This document shows, piece after piece, positions 26,506 through 35,023 of a stretch of DNA of 38,767 nt; positions within the stretch are counted from its first letter, which is position 1; every line of letters starts with the position of its first letter. The stretch is from Gemmatimonadota bacterium. Its GTDB lineage: Bacteria; Gemmatimonadota; Gemmatimonadetes; Longimicrobiales; Gaopeijiaceae. The notes below the pieces were generated by a model. The model ran no database searches. It was not told the origin of the DNA and saw only the letters and a list, made by a program, of their open reading frames with translations. A program made the position numbers and the translations under genes. Location: NCBI GenBank assembly GCA_030430625.1, contig JAUIKL010000013.1:1-38767 (forward strand), given 5' to 3'.

Positions 26506-27566
26506 CCTCCGACCTGGCGCACCTGGACGACCGTCACCCGCGGGTGGGGCGCCTGCTCGACCAGGTACAGGCGATTCCCGGAGGCGGCGAGGATCGACGG
26601 GAGGCCTCGGGTCCGCGCGATCTCGGATCCGTCGGCGAGGTCGATCAGCCTCGACTCCAAGACCTCGGGCGCCCCGGGTTCGGCAAACTCCTCCCGACGC
26701 ACCTCGTGCTGAACGAGGACCCGGTCCGTGCCCCACGGGACGACCGAGCGCAGCAGGTGGGAACCTTCGGCGGCGTCGAAGGCTCGGCCGAGGCCGATCA
26801 TGTCGTCGCTGTAGGCGACGATCGGCCGGTGTTCGGTCAGCTCCGTGCTCCACACCTCGACGCCGTCGTAGCCGTGTAGTCGGACGGTAGCCTGCACGAA
26901 GGAGACGTCGACGACCCCCGCGTCGGTGCACAGAAGTGCGGACGGAGTGAGTTCCTCGACCGCGATGTCGAGCAGGTCGGGCCCGAGCGACTCGGCCCCG
27001 GCGACCTCCGGCGCCGGACCGAACGATTCCGCCACACCGTCGGGTCCGACCCGGTGCACGACCCGACCGTCCTGGTAGTACGAAAGGAAGGCCTGGTCAC
27101 CGCGAGCGCAGAAGCCCGTCTCACCGAAGGCGAAGGCTCTCCAGCGCTCATCGAAGGCGACGCCGGACCGGCCGACGTCGAAGAGTGAGACCCACGAGCC
27201 ACCCGGGTCCCATACGCCGAGCCGCCCGGGTTCCACCCAGACGATTCCGGACGGCCCGTCGATCTGCCCCTCTTCGAGGCCGACTGCGTCGATCGATCCC
27301 GCGTGGGCGCCATCGGCATCGAAGACGTGAATGGCCGGAGGACCGATATCCAGAATCGCGACCCGGCCGGACGCGTCGACCTCGACGTCCCAGATGCCCT
27401 CGAAGACCTCGTGGGATTGCCCACTCTCCGCGCCGATCACGTGGAGGGTGTCGAACACGAGTCCGTCGAGGGCATCGGGAGGGCTGGATGGCCCGGTGCC
27501 ACACGCGGCCGCCAACGTCAGCACAGGGATCGCGCCTGCCCCTCGGAGGCGGCTGCGTGGCCTCAC
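26502..27566 (-). CDS. Lipoprotein with beta-propeller-like repeats
   Basis: A 354-residue lipoprotein: LTLAAAC with Cys22. The mature part has repeating blade-like strands such as GIWDVEVDASGRVAILDIGP, AIHVFDADGAHAGSID, GPSGIVWVEPGRLGVWDPG and HRVGPDGVAESFG. The D-x-x-G-x-[IV]-x-[VL] pattern matches the 6-bladed propeller (NHL-like) lipoproteins common in Bacteroidota and Gemmatimonadota, which usually act in binding rather than catalysis. Its ATG overlaps the stop of the upstream gene (ATGA), so the two are co-translated. Ligand unknown. Confidence 0.8.
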   Translation of the reverse strand: MRPRSRLRGAGAIPVLTLAAACGTGPSSPPDALDGLVFDTLHVIGAESGQSHEVFEGIWDVEVDASGRVAILDIGPPAIHVFDADGAHAGSIDAVGLEEGQIDGPSGIVWVEPGRLGVWDPGGSWVSLFDVGRSGVAFDERWRAFAFGETGFCARGDQAFLSYYQDGRVVHRVGPDGVAESFGPAPEVAGAESLGPDLLDIAVEELTPSALLCTDAGVVDVSFVQATVRLHGYDGVEVWSTELTEHRPIVAYSDDMIGLGRAFDAAEGSHLLRSVVPWGTDRVLVQHEVRREEFAEPGAPEVLESRLIDLADGSEIARTRGLPSILAASGNRLYLVEQAPHPRVTVVQVRQVGG

Positions 27567-28672
27567 CGGCGCGGCATCCCGGGGATCGTCAGGGCGGCCC
27601 CACCGCCCTCGGCCAGATGGGCGGCGTGCCCACCCACGTTGCGCTCACTCTCCGTCATCACCGCCAGCGGGAAGCCCCCCTGGTAGAAGATCCCGTGTCG
27701 GAGCGCCATGATTTCCCACTCGTCCTGGTCGGTCACCGCGAGGTCCGGGTCGAGGAAGAAGTCGAGGGTCGCCTCGATCGCGGTGGGGACGTCGGGCGTA
27801 TCGGGTGACGCCAGCACGTCGGCCAGGACTTCGAGGAGCATCGAGAGGTTGTCCCACACCATCGCCGTCTCCGGACTGAGCCAGATGAAGCCCGGTGCGA
27901 TCGCCGGCGCGAGCGGGATCTCGCTCGGGAAGAAGTCGGGTGGTTCCCCATAGGTGAGCTTCGCGTAGTAGCGTGTGGAGACCGTGTCGATCCCGGTGGA
28001 CCGTTCCACCCCCCGGAGGTCCGTCATCGGCTCCGTGGCGGCCAGACGGAGCCAGTGGCCCGCCCAGAGGAAGCCGTCGAGATCGGCGTACCCGGTCCGA
28101 AAACCGAAGGCGTAGGCGTGGTCGTACAGGATGTCCATGTCCTTCGGGACCGTCGGGAGTGCCACCTCCGGACGCGTCGCGTAGGTGGCGAGCAGATCGC
28201 CCAGGGCCCCAGCGGGGTCGGACACGTCCGGGTCGGCCAGGACGGCCAGCGTCTCCCGCTGGAAGGCCTGTCCCCATCGGATGACGGCCGCGGCCCGCGC
28301 CCCCAGCGCCTCGTAGCCGCGCTCGGCCTCGTCGGCCGCGGCCTCGGCCGCCGCTCCGTCGTGAACGATCGTCGTGAGCCGATCGATCATGTCGAACTCG
28401 AAGTCGTACGTCGGGAGATCGTCGCCGCTGGCCCGCACGGTCCGCCCCTCCTCCGCCAAGCCCGCCAGCAGAACGCCGTGCGCGCGCTCGAGTCGGTGGA
28501 CGAGGGCGTCCAGGTCGGCGTGATGGCGGGCGAGCGCCGACGCCTCCCCCATCGTCGATACCTGCTGCGTAGTCGACGCCCGGGTCGTGGTCGACGACTG
28601 GGCCGCCACCGGAGCCGCCGGGGCCAAGGTGAGCCAGGTCAGCCAGAGTGCGGTCGAGCGTCGGAGGATCAC
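27563..28672 (-). CDS. Exported helical protein of unknown function
   Basis: A 369-residue protein starting at GTG 28672 with a signal peptide (ILRRSTALWLTWLTLAPAAPVAAQ). The mature region is mostly helical: ALARHHADLDALVHRLERAH, EAAADEAERGYEALGARAAAVI, LSMLLEVLADVLASP. It has conserved-looking motifs such as YDFEFDMIDRL, DILYDHAYAFGFRTG and DEWEIMALRHGIFYQGG. No family I can name. It is the first gene of a two-gene operon with the propeller lipoprotein and is divergent from the CopC-like gene, with about 100 bases between the two starts. It may share regulation with the CopC operon. Confidence 0.75.
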   Translation of the reverse strand: MILRRSTALWLTWLTLAPAAPVAAQSSTTTRASTTQQVSTMGEASALARHHADLDALVHRLERAHGVLLAGLAEEGRTVRASGDDLPTYDFEFDMIDRLTTIVHDGAAAEAAADEAERGYEALGARAAAVIRWGQAFQRETLAVLADPDVSDPAGALGDLLATYATRPEVALPTVPKDMDILYDHAYAFGFRTGYADLDGFLWAGHWLRLAATEPMTDLRGVERSTGIDTVSTRYYAKLTYGEPPDFFPSEIPLAPAIAPGFIWLSPETAMVWDNLSMLLEVLADVLASPDTPDVPTAIEATLDFFLDPDLAVTDQDEWEIMALRHGIFYQGGFPLAVMTESERNVGGHAAHLAEGGGAALTIPGMPRR

Positions 28673-28770
28673 GGAGCGGATAGGGGGCGGGGTTGTAAGG
28701 CGAAGGGGCCCTGCCCATGATGGGCAGAGCCGTTGTAAGCAGCAAACGACACCGTCGGGCAGGCCGAGCC

Positions 28771-29175
28771 ATGAGCGTTCGAGCGCAGATCTTCCGTCGA
28801 GGGCGCGCCGCCCTGGGGGCGCTGGGCCTCGTCTGCCTGATGGGCGCAGCCCCCGTGGACCCGGTCGTCCGACACATCGTGCTCGAGGCGTCGATCCCGG
28901 AGGACGAGGCACACGTGGAGGGAGCCGTGAGTGAGGTCCGGCTCTTCTTCTCGGACGCGCCCCTCCTTCGCGGTGCCTCGATCCGCATCGTGAACGCGTC
29001 TCGCCAGCTCGTCCGAAGCCGGCCACCCCGAGCCGACGAAGACGACCCGAAACAGCTCTCGGTTCAGGTTCCCGAACCGCTCGCCGCCGGCACGTATGTG
29101 GTCCAATGGCGGTGCATCGCGGACGACGGACACGTCATGCGCGGGGCCTTCACCTTCGAGGTCGCCGGATCTTGA
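28771..29175 (+). CDS. CopC-like periplasmic copper-binding protein
   Basis: CopC proteins bind copper in the periplasm through a small cupredoxin-like beta fold. The 134-residue product has a signal region (RGRAALGALGLVCLMGAAP). It then shows the family core: HIVLEASIPEDEAH in place of the usual HAxLxxSxPAxGA, VRLFFSDAPLL, and the C-terminal YVVQWRCIADDGHVMRGAFTFEV. The DGH here supplies the copper-binding Asp and His of CopC. The N-terminal His ligand of classical CopC is displaced inward, so the site may be incomplete. The ATG is at 28771. It is translationally coupled to the cytochrome gene through a TTGA overlap. Confidence 0.87.
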   Translation: MSVRAQIFRRGRAALGALGLVCLMGAAPVDPVVRHIVLEASIPEDEAHVEGAVSEVRLFFSDAPLLRGASIRIVNASRQLVRSRPPRADEDDPKQLSVQVPEPLAAGTYVVQWRCIADDGHVMRGAFTFEVAGS

Positions 29176-29651
29176 TCGTGGACCCCGCCGACCGACGGGG
29201 ACTCCGCGGCCCTCCGATCGTGGTGGTGCTTGCTCTCCTCGTCGGCGCGTGCAGCAGCGACCGCCCCGGAGACGAGGTCGCAGCGAGTGAAGGCGCAGCC
29301 CTCTACGAGGCCCACTGCGCCATGTGTCACGGGGCAGGCCTCGAAGGCGGCGGACCGATGGCGGCCGGGCTCCCCGTCGAGCCCCCTAGCCTGTTCGAGC
29401 ACCTCGGCCACCACACCGAGGAGCAGCTGATCGGGCTGATCCGGTCCGGTGTGCCACCCGCGATGCCACCCGCGCCGATCTCCGATGACGAGGTCCGACG
29501 GATCATCGACTACGCGTGGACGCAGCTTCCCGACTCGCTCGCGGCCACGCTACGGGAGATGCAACGCCAGATGGAGGCGGAGTCGGGCGGTGCCGAGATG
29601 GACCACTCGGCCATGGGGCACGAGGTGTCGGGGGACACGACCGGGCGGTAG
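29172..29651 (+). CDS. c-type cytochrome lipoprotein with His/Met-rich C-terminus
   Basis: A 159-residue mono-haem cytochrome anchored as a lipoprotein. VVLALLVGAC gives lipobox VGAC with Cys27, the haem site is CAMCH (Cys49, Cys52, His53), and the class I cytochrome c fold continues to a probable axial-Met region (GVPPAMPPAP) and terminal helix (DDEVRRIIDYAWTQLPD). The extra C-terminal tail carries MDHSAMGHE, a His/Met cluster of the kind seen in periplasmic copper proteins, which fits its place after copC. The start is TTG 29172, overlapping the copC TGA; GTG 29178 is an alternative. Likely an electron carrier linked to copper handling or respiration. Confidence 0.88.
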   Translation: MIVDPADRRGLRGPPIVVVLALLVGACSSDRPGDEVAASEGAALYEAHCAMCHGAGLEGGGPMAAGLPVEPPSLFEHLGHHTEEQLIGLIRSGVPPAMPPAPISDDEVRRIIDYAWTQLPDSLAATLREMQRQMEAESGGAEMDHSAMGHEVSGDTTGR

Positions 29652-29694
29652 CGCTCCGATCGATGTCTCCTGGCTGCCCTCCAAGCGTCCGCGG

Positions 29695-30213
29695 CTACTC
29701 GTACGGCGTGACGGAGAGCCCCACGACGCGGAAGCCGCTGGCGCCGTAGATGCTCTGAACATCCTCGACGAGGAGGGTGCCTTCCAGCCAAACGGGGTTC
29801 CACCCATCCATCTTGGCCCGCTTACCCTCATCCATCTCGACGTACACCAGCTGGTTCGGCGGAGGAGGCGGCGTGTGGACGCACGCCCCGACGTACGGCA
29901 CCAGGAGGAATTCGGTCGCGGAGGAAGCGAAGTCCTCGAGAGGTACGGTGAAGCCGGGGATCTTCACCGACTTGCCCTCGACCTCGGCCAACCGCTCGGA
30001 CCGTTCACCGGTCTGGTAATCCAGACCCGCGAGCACCCGCCAGGACACCTCGACGGGGTCGTCGTCCCCGACGCCCTCGAACAGAGAGACATCCAGTTCC
30101 GAACACGCGAGCGCGGGGGCCGCCCCAGCCTGCTGGGTCGGCCACGCTCCGAGCAACAGGAGCGCGACCGTACCGAGAGCCGCGTGCGCGGCGACGATTC
30201 TGGCCTTCCTCAT
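29695..30213 (-). CDS. DUF3299 family exported protein, copy 1
   Basis: A 172-residue exported protein with signal peptide MRKARIVAAHAALGTVALLL. The core WRVLAGLDYQTGE, KIPGFTVPLEDF, TEFLLVPYVGACVHTPPPPP and NQLVYVEM is the DUF3299 signature. The Cys-x-His followed by the Pro run is the most conserved part and suggests a metal or thiol site. DUF3299 proteins have no established biochemical role but often occur near metal-transport genes. It ends convergent with the CopC/cytochrome operon. A second copy at 35072 shares the PYVGACVHTPPPPPNQLVY core exactly. The stop of the next upstream gene is about 27 bases from its start, so it may be cotranscribed with the M20 peptidase. Confidence 0.88.
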   Translation of the reverse strand: MRKARIVAAHAALGTVALLLLGAWPTQQAGAAPALACSELDVSLFEGVGDDDPVEVSWRVLAGLDYQTGERSERLAEVEGKSVKIPGFTVPLEDFASSATEFLLVPYVGACVHTPPPPPNQLVYVEMDEGKRAKMDGWNPVWLEGTLLVEDVQSIYGASGFRVVGLSVTPYE

Positions 30214-30240
30214 CAGCTTCTCCTCCGGCGTCCTACCCGG

Positions 30241-31848
30241 TCACTTCTCCGAGCCGTCGCTTCCCTGCTCCGACATCGTGTTCGGGCGGGTCAGCGTCGG
30301 GTAGGTGATACCCAACTGCTCGAGATAGGTGTCGAAGCGCGTCTCGTCGTAGTAGTACTGCTCGAGGAGTGGCCGGTACGTATCCATGATCTCCTTGTTG
30401 AGATCGATGGGCGGCGCGTCGTCGGGGCCGATGAAAGGCACGTACTCCATGTCGACGGACTGGACGTCGTTGAAGTACGTCCACGCCTGGTCGACCAGTT
30501 CCGGCTGCATGAAGAGCTGCAGCGCCGTACGTGCCATCACCCGCGCTCCGGCTACCGCTCCCTTGTGAGCGATCGGGGTGGCCATGGCCATGGCGCTCGA
30601 CCAGTGGTGACCGGGGAGGCCCGGGACGTTCGAGGGGAAGCGCAGGGTGACCGTGGGCATCGTCCAGGAGATGTCGCCGATGTCGTCGGAACCGCCGCTG
30701 CGCCGCGGCCCGGGTGTCCCCATGGGCGACAGAGCCGTAGGCATGCCGGACGGTACGCTCCCGACCGACTTCTGTACGCCCTCCGCGAACATGTGGTCGT
30801 CCTCGCTCCACTCCGGGAGACCGACCTCCCGAATGTGCGCATCCATCGTCTCGGCCACGGTCCGGTTGAAGTGCCGGGGCCAGGCCGCACCGAGCACTCG
30901 ATACGACATCTCGGTATCCGTCATCATGGCCGCGCCTTCGGCGATCCGGACAGCGGTGTCGTAGTTCCGCTTGATGTCCTCGTAGTCCATCTCGCGGATG
31001 TAGTACCAGACGGAGGCCCGCTGCGGTACGACGTTCGGCTGATCACCTCCGTCGTTGATCACGTAGTGCGAGCGCTGGTCAGGGCGAAGGTGCTCCCGCT
31101 TGAAGTTCCACGCGACGTTCATCAACTCGACCGCGTCGAGGGCGCTGCGACCCCGCCACGGGGCGCCCGCTCCGTGCGCCGCCTCACCCTCGAAGCTGAA
31201 CTCGACCGAGACCAGGCCCGTTCCACCGGCCTGTCCCCACGAGACGTTCAGATTCGAGCTGACGTGCGTGAACAGCGTCACGTCGACGTCGTCGAGGATG
31301 CCGTCGCGCACGTACCACGCCTTGCTGGCGAGCTGTTCCTCGGCCACGCCGGGCCAGAGCACGAGTGTACCCTCGATACCCTCGGCCTCCATCACGTCCT
31401 TGAGGGCCAGGGCCGCCACCGTGTTCACGGCCTGCCCCGAGTTGTGCCCCTCACCGTGGCCGGGCGCACCGGAGATCAACGGGTCGTGGAAGGCGACGCC
31501 GGGCTTCTGGTTCGACTTCGGAATCCCGTCGATGTCGGAGCCGAACGAGATCACCGGCCGACCCGAACCCCACCGGGCGACCCACGCCGTGGGGATCCCT
31601 GCGACCCCGCGCTCGATCGTGAAGCCGTTCTCCTCGAGGATCCCGGTCACGTAGTTCGACGTCTCGATCTCCTGCTGCCCGAGTTCGGAGAAGGAGAAGA
31701 TCTTGTCGACCATGACTTGAGCGAGTTTCGCGCGGCTCGCCGCTCCCGCGTCCACACGCGCAACGAGTTCGTCGTAGTCCTGAGCCACAGCGGCCGCAGG
31801 CAGGAGAGCCACGAGTGCCGTGGCCCGAACAAGAGTCGACAGACGCAT
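30241..31848 (-). CDS. Exported M20-family amidohydrolase (AbgB-like)
   Basis: A 535-residue zinc peptidase/amidohydrolase of family M20D. The signal peptide is MRLSTLVRATALVALLPAAAVAQ. Family features include FSFSELGQQEIETSNYV, WGSGRPVISFGSDIDGIP, the metal-site segment GHGEGHNSGQ (AbgB-type GHN instead of GHD), the dimerisation-domain motif GEAAHGAGAPWRGRSALDAVELM and GGSDDIGDISWTMP near the end. AbgB hydrolyses p-aminobenzoyl-glutamate in E. coli; related enzymes cleave other N-acyl amino acids. The ATG at 31848 follows GAGGG by five bases. It is divergent from a PSMA-like M28 peptidase. Confidence 0.93.
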   Translation of the reverse strand: MRLSTLVRATALVALLPAAAVAQDYDELVARVDAGAASRAKLAQVMVDKIFSFSELGQQEIETSNYVTGILEENGFTIERGVAGIPTAWVARWGSGRPVISFGSDIDGIPKSNQKPGVAFHDPLISGAPGHGEGHNSGQAVNTVAALALKDVMEAEGIEGTLVLWPGVAEEQLASKAWYVRDGILDDVDVTLFTHVSSNLNVSWGQAGGTGLVSVEFSFEGEAAHGAGAPWRGRSALDAVELMNVAWNFKREHLRPDQRSHYVINDGGDQPNVVPQRASVWYYIREMDYEDIKRNYDTAVRIAEGAAMMTDTEMSYRVLGAAWPRHFNRTVAETMDAHIREVGLPEWSEDDHMFAEGVQKSVGSVPSGMPTALSPMGTPGPRRSGGSDDIGDISWTMPTVTLRFPSNVPGLPGHHWSSAMAMATPIAHKGAVAGARVMARTALQLFMQPELVDQAWTYFNDVQSVDMEYVPFIGPDDAPPIDLNKEIMDTYRPLLEQYYYDETRFDTYLEQLGITYPTLTRPNTMSEQGSDGSEK

Positions 31849-32002
31849 GAAACCCTCGCTGACATCGGATGGGGATCGGATGGGGTGCAGCGACCTTAGC
31901 CTCTGGACATCGCCCCGGCAATCGAGCGCCAGCTTGCCGACGCCGTCGGTGAAGAGGTAGCGTCGACGTCGCCTGTGAATTCCGCCGACCCATCCGAGCG
32001 CC

Positions 32003-34156
32003 ATGACACTCGCCGCTTTCCGCCCCCGTTGTCGCCACCTCCTGGCGGCCGTGCTCACCCTCCTCGTATCGGCCCCGGCCGCCCTCACGGCCCAGGCCAC
32101 GAGCGACCCCTACGTCGGCTTCACGTCCGCGCGGGCTCTCGACCAGGCCGTGTGCGAGGCGCGCTTCCTCGAACTGCCGTCCAGCGAGGCTTTCCGAGAG
32201 CACCTGAGAATCGTCACCTCGGCCCCCCACCCGGCGGGCTCGGAAGCCCAGGTCGAGGTCGGGAACTACATCACCCGGGTGATGAAGGCGGCGGGGCTCG
32301 ACGTCGTGGGACACACCTACGACGTATACCTGCCGCAGCTGACCGACGACGTCGAAGCGTGGATCGCGACGCCAGAGCGGATGCAGCTGTCCAACAGGGA
32401 GCCGCCGCTGGCCGAGGACCGCTTCTCCCACCACCCCGGCCTCCTGAACGGGTGGAACGCCTTCTCGGGTAGTGGGGACGTCACCGGCGAGGTCGTCTAC
32501 GCGAACTTCGGTCGGCGCGAGGACTACGAGGCGCTCGACTCCATGGGCATCGACCTCACGGACCGAATCGTGATCGCGCGGTACGGCGGCAACTTCCGGG
32601 GCTACAAGGTGAAGTTCGCGGAGGAGCGTGGTGCCGCCGGCGTCATCATGTTCAACGACCCGGGCTTCTCGACCGAGGGAGCCTACCCCGAAGGTCCCAT
32701 GATGAACGGCGAGACGATCCAGCGCGGGTCGGTCCTCACACTGCCCTGGACCGGGGACCCGCTCACCCCGTTCGAGCCGGCCCTCCCGGTCAGCGGTGAG
32801 CGCGGCCACGTCGAGAGGCTCGACCCCGACGACGTCGCCATGCCGACGATCCCGGTCCTTCCGCTCGGGTACCTGGCCGCCGGGGAGATCCTGCGTCGGA
32901 TGGACGGACCGGAAGCGCCCGCCGGATGGCGGGGCGGGATCGACGTCCCGTATCACATCACCGGCGGGTCCGAGTTGACCGTTCGGGTGCGCGTGAACCA
33001 GCCGCGTGCCCTCACACGGGCCGTCAACGTGGTCGGCACGGTGGTCGGCTCGGAGTTTCCGAACGAGTGGGTGATCCTCGGAGCGCACTACGACCCGTGG
33101 GGCTTCGGTGCCATCGACCCGAACGGTGGAACGGCCATGCTCCTGACCCTGGCCGAAGCCCTGGGGCAGCTGGCCGACGAGGGCTGTGCCCCGCGTCGCT
33201 CGATCCTGATTGCACATTGGGATGCGGAGGAAGCCGGCATCATCGGGTCGACCGAGTGGGTGGAGGAGTTCATGGACCCGCTGACCGTCGACGCCGTGGC
33301 GTACATCAACGCGGACGGAGCCGTCTCCGGTCCGAACTTCGGCGGGTCGTCGTCGCCCTCCTTGAAGGGGACGATCCTCGACGTCCTCGACGACGTGGCC
33401 TACCCGGGGCAGGACCGGACCGTCCTGGACTGGTGGCGTTCCGAGGGCGGTGGTGGTGAACTCGGCAACCTCGGCGGCGGCTCCGACCACGTGGCCTTCT
33501 ACACCCACGCCGGGGTGCCTTCGGCCGGACTGTCCACGGGGGCACCGAGTGGGGTGTATCACTCGAACTACGACAACTTCGCCTGGTTCGAGCGCTTCGG
33601 TGACACCGAGTTCGTCTTCGGCCCGATGCTGACGCGGGTCGACGGCCTCGTGGCGCTGCGACTGGCCAACGCCGACGTGATCCCCTTCGACGTGACCCGC
33701 TACGCCACCGACACCCGCACCCACGTGGAAACGCTCCTCCGGGTCGCTGACGAGCGGGATGTCGACGTCGACCTGACCCGCCTCGTCGACGCGACCTCCG
33801 CGCTCGATGCGGCAGCGGCCCGCTTCATCGCGGCGCGTGATCGTCGACTGACCGGGGACGCGGCGTCCCTCTCGACACCGGTGGCCCAGCGGACGAACCG
33901 GGTTCTCCGCCGCCTCGAGAAGGCGTGGCTCGACGACGAGGGTCTCCAGGACCGGCCCTGGAGCCGGAACCTCTACGTCTCTCCCGATCCGTTCAGCGGG
34001 TACGCCTCCTGGATGCTGCCGGGGGTTCGCTTCGAGATCGAGACCGACGATCCGAACGAGGTGCCGGTCTGGGAGGAGAAGTATCTCAGCGCGATCGGTC
34101 GACTGGTCGACTACATCGACGAGGCCACCGCCGAGTTGGAGCGGCAGGGCCGCTGA
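32003..34156 (+). CDS. Exported M28 metallopeptidase, glutamate carboxypeptidase II / PSMA-like
   Basis: A 717-residue zinc exopeptidase with signal peptide LLAAVLTLLVSAPAALTAQ. It has the three-part architecture of the PSMA/transferrin-receptor family. The protease domain is interrupted by a PA domain (about residues 150-320; ITDRIVIARYGG-like, AAGVIMFNDPG), and a C-terminal helical dimerisation domain follows (VAQRTNRVLRRLEKAW, WEEKYLSAIGRLVDYI). All zinc ligands are visible: His362, Asp372, Glu410, Asp438 and His520, with catalytic Glu409. The first four keep the spacing of human GCPII. GCPII releases C-terminal glutamate from peptides and folate polyglutamates; the substrate here is unknown. 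ATG at 32003; a terminator follows the stop. Confidence 0.95.
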   Translation: MTLAAFRPRCRHLLAAVLTLLVSAPAALTAQATSDPYVGFTSARALDQAVCEARFLELPSSEAFREHLRIVTSAPHPAGSEAQVEVGNYITRVMKAAGLDVVGHTYDVYLPQLTDDVEAWIATPERMQLSNREPPLAEDRFSHHPGLLNGWNAFSGSGDVTGEVVYANFGRREDYEALDSMGIDLTDRIVIARYGGNFRGYKVKFAEERGAAGVIMFNDPGFSTEGAYPEGPMMNGETIQRGSVLTLPWTGDPLTPFEPALPVSGERGHVERLDPDDVAMPTIPVLPLGYLAAGEILRRMDGPEAPAGWRGGIDVPYHITGGSELTVRVRVNQPRALTRAVNVVGTVVGSEFPNEWVILGAHYDPWGFGAIDPNGGTAMLLTLAEALGQLADEGCAPRRSILIAHWDAEEAGIIGSTEWVEEFMDPLTVDAVAYINADGAVSGPNFGGSSSPSLKGTILDVLDDVAYPGQDRTVLDWWRSEGGGGELGNLGGGSDHVAFYTHAGVPSAGLSTGAPSGVYHSNYDNFAWFERFGDTEFVFGPMLTRVDGLVALRLANADVIPFDVTRYATDTRTHVETLLRVADERDVDVDLTRLVDATSALDAAAARFIAARDRRLTGDAASLSTPVAQRTNRVLRRLEKAWLDDEGLQDRPWSRNLYVSPDPFSGYASWMLPGVRFEIETDDPNEVPVWEEKYLSAIGRLVDYIDEATAELERQGR

Positions 34157-34161
34157 CGAGC

Positions 34162-34209
34162 AACGGCGCGCTGCGGGTCGGAACGGTCTCCGACCTACAG
34201 CGCGCCGTT
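34162..34209. terminator. Bidirectional terminator between convergent M28 and DUF2796 genes
   Basis: A 12-bp perfect stem (AACGGCGCGCTG at 34162-34173 with CAGCGCGCCGTT at 34198-34209) encloses a second stem (GGTCGGA with TCCGACC). It lies between two convergent stops and ends in TTT on the plus strand. Confidence 0.78.
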
Positions 34210-34241
34210 TAGGTTCGGACCGGGCTGGCCCACCCCGGTCG

Positions 34242-34949
34242 CTACATCTGGAACGGGGCCGCGGGGCCGACGCGCGCACCGGCCTGCCCCTTCGACGTGA
34301 TCACCGTCAGGTCGACATGCTCGGCAGAAGGGAGGAGGTCGGCCACGGCCAACCGAGCCGGGAAGCCCTCGGGTGACGCGGCGCACGTCCACGTGATCGA
34401 AGCGTGGACTTCGGAGTGCTCGGCCTCGTCGTGGTCCCCACCTTCCTCGTGGTCGTGATCGGGCATGCCTTCGGGGTGGTGCGTCGGATCGTGCTGGCCG
34501 TCCGGATGGTGATCGGCCGGATCGTGGTCGGCGCCCTCCGCGTGGTGGTCCTCCCCGGCGTGGTCTTCCGACTCCGACGACGGCGCCTCGAGGATCTCGA
34601 CCGAACCGAACGAGCACTGCAACGAGGCGTCGAACGCAACGAGGTCACCCCCGCCTGCCCTGAGTCGATCCAGAGCGGCCTGCACCGTGGCACGCTCCTC
34701 GTCGGTTCGCGGCGTGTGCTCGAAGCCGAAGAGGGCGTCACCCGGCACCTCCAGGTCGAGCGTCACGACCGAACCATCGACCGCGAGGCCCAGAGAGGCC
34801 ACCCCGTGCTCGTGGGCCCCCTGCACACCGATCGGATCCCCCTCCACCAAGGGCGCGCCCGCCTCGTCGCCGGTGGACGAACACGCCAGCATCGTCAGGG
34901 TTACGATGACCAGCAGGGAAGCCGGGGCTCGCTTTGCGGCACTACTCAC
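34242..34949 (-). CDS. DUF2796 / ZrgA-like His-rich metal-binding lipoprotein
   Basis: A 235-residue protein. The N-terminus AKRAPASLLVIVTLTMLAC gives a probable lipoprotein Cys23. The conserved first part GAHEHGVASLGLAVDG, LDLEVPGDALFGFEH and TVQAALDRLRAGG is the DUF2796 signature of ZrgA, the periplasmic zinc-binding protein of the Vibrio zrg system. Residues 130-182 form an Asp/Glu/His tract with 14 histidines (HHPDGQHDPTHHPEG and similar), suited to binding several zinc ions. I use GTG 34949, at the head of the signal peptide; the frame stays open upstream into the promoter region. It is divergent from the DUF3299-ABC operon, with two inverted repeats between. Zinc specificity is inferred. 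Confidence 0.88.
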   Translation of the reverse strand: MSSAAKRAPASLLVIVTLTMLACSSTGDEAGAPLVEGDPIGVQGAHEHGVASLGLAVDGSVVTLDLEVPGDALFGFEHTPRTDEERATVQAALDRLRAGGGDLVAFDASLQCSFGSVEILEAPSSESEDHAGEDHHAEGADHDPADHHPDGQHDPTHHPEGMPDHDHEEGGDHDEAEHSEVHASITWTCAASPEGFPARLAVADLLPSAEHVDLTVITSKGQAGARVGPAAPFQM

Positions 34950-34990
34950 GATGATGCGTCCTGGTTCGGGTTTCGCAAAAAGGAACTGAC

Positions 34991-35019
34991 GTGCATCCTT
35001 TCGGTACGATGGGATGCAC
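34991..35019. promoter_or_regulatory. Perfect inverted repeat in the divergent promoter region, candidate operator
   Basis: GTGCATCC at 34991-34998 is matched exactly by GGATGCAC at 35012-35019. The centre-to-centre distance is 21 bases, about two helical turns, which suits a dimeric repressor. It lies in the intergenic region shared by the DUF2796 gene and the DUF3299-ABC operon, outside any coding region. A transcript hairpin is the alternative reading. Confidence 0.5.
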
Positions 35020-35023
35020 AAGT

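Noticed and set aside
29449-34279. Very long open frames antisense to the M20 and M28 peptidase genes (over 800 codons)
   Set aside because: They lie opposite well-supported enzymes, have Arg/His/Gly-rich shadow composition and no recognisable domain. They reflect GC-rich codon use in the real genes.
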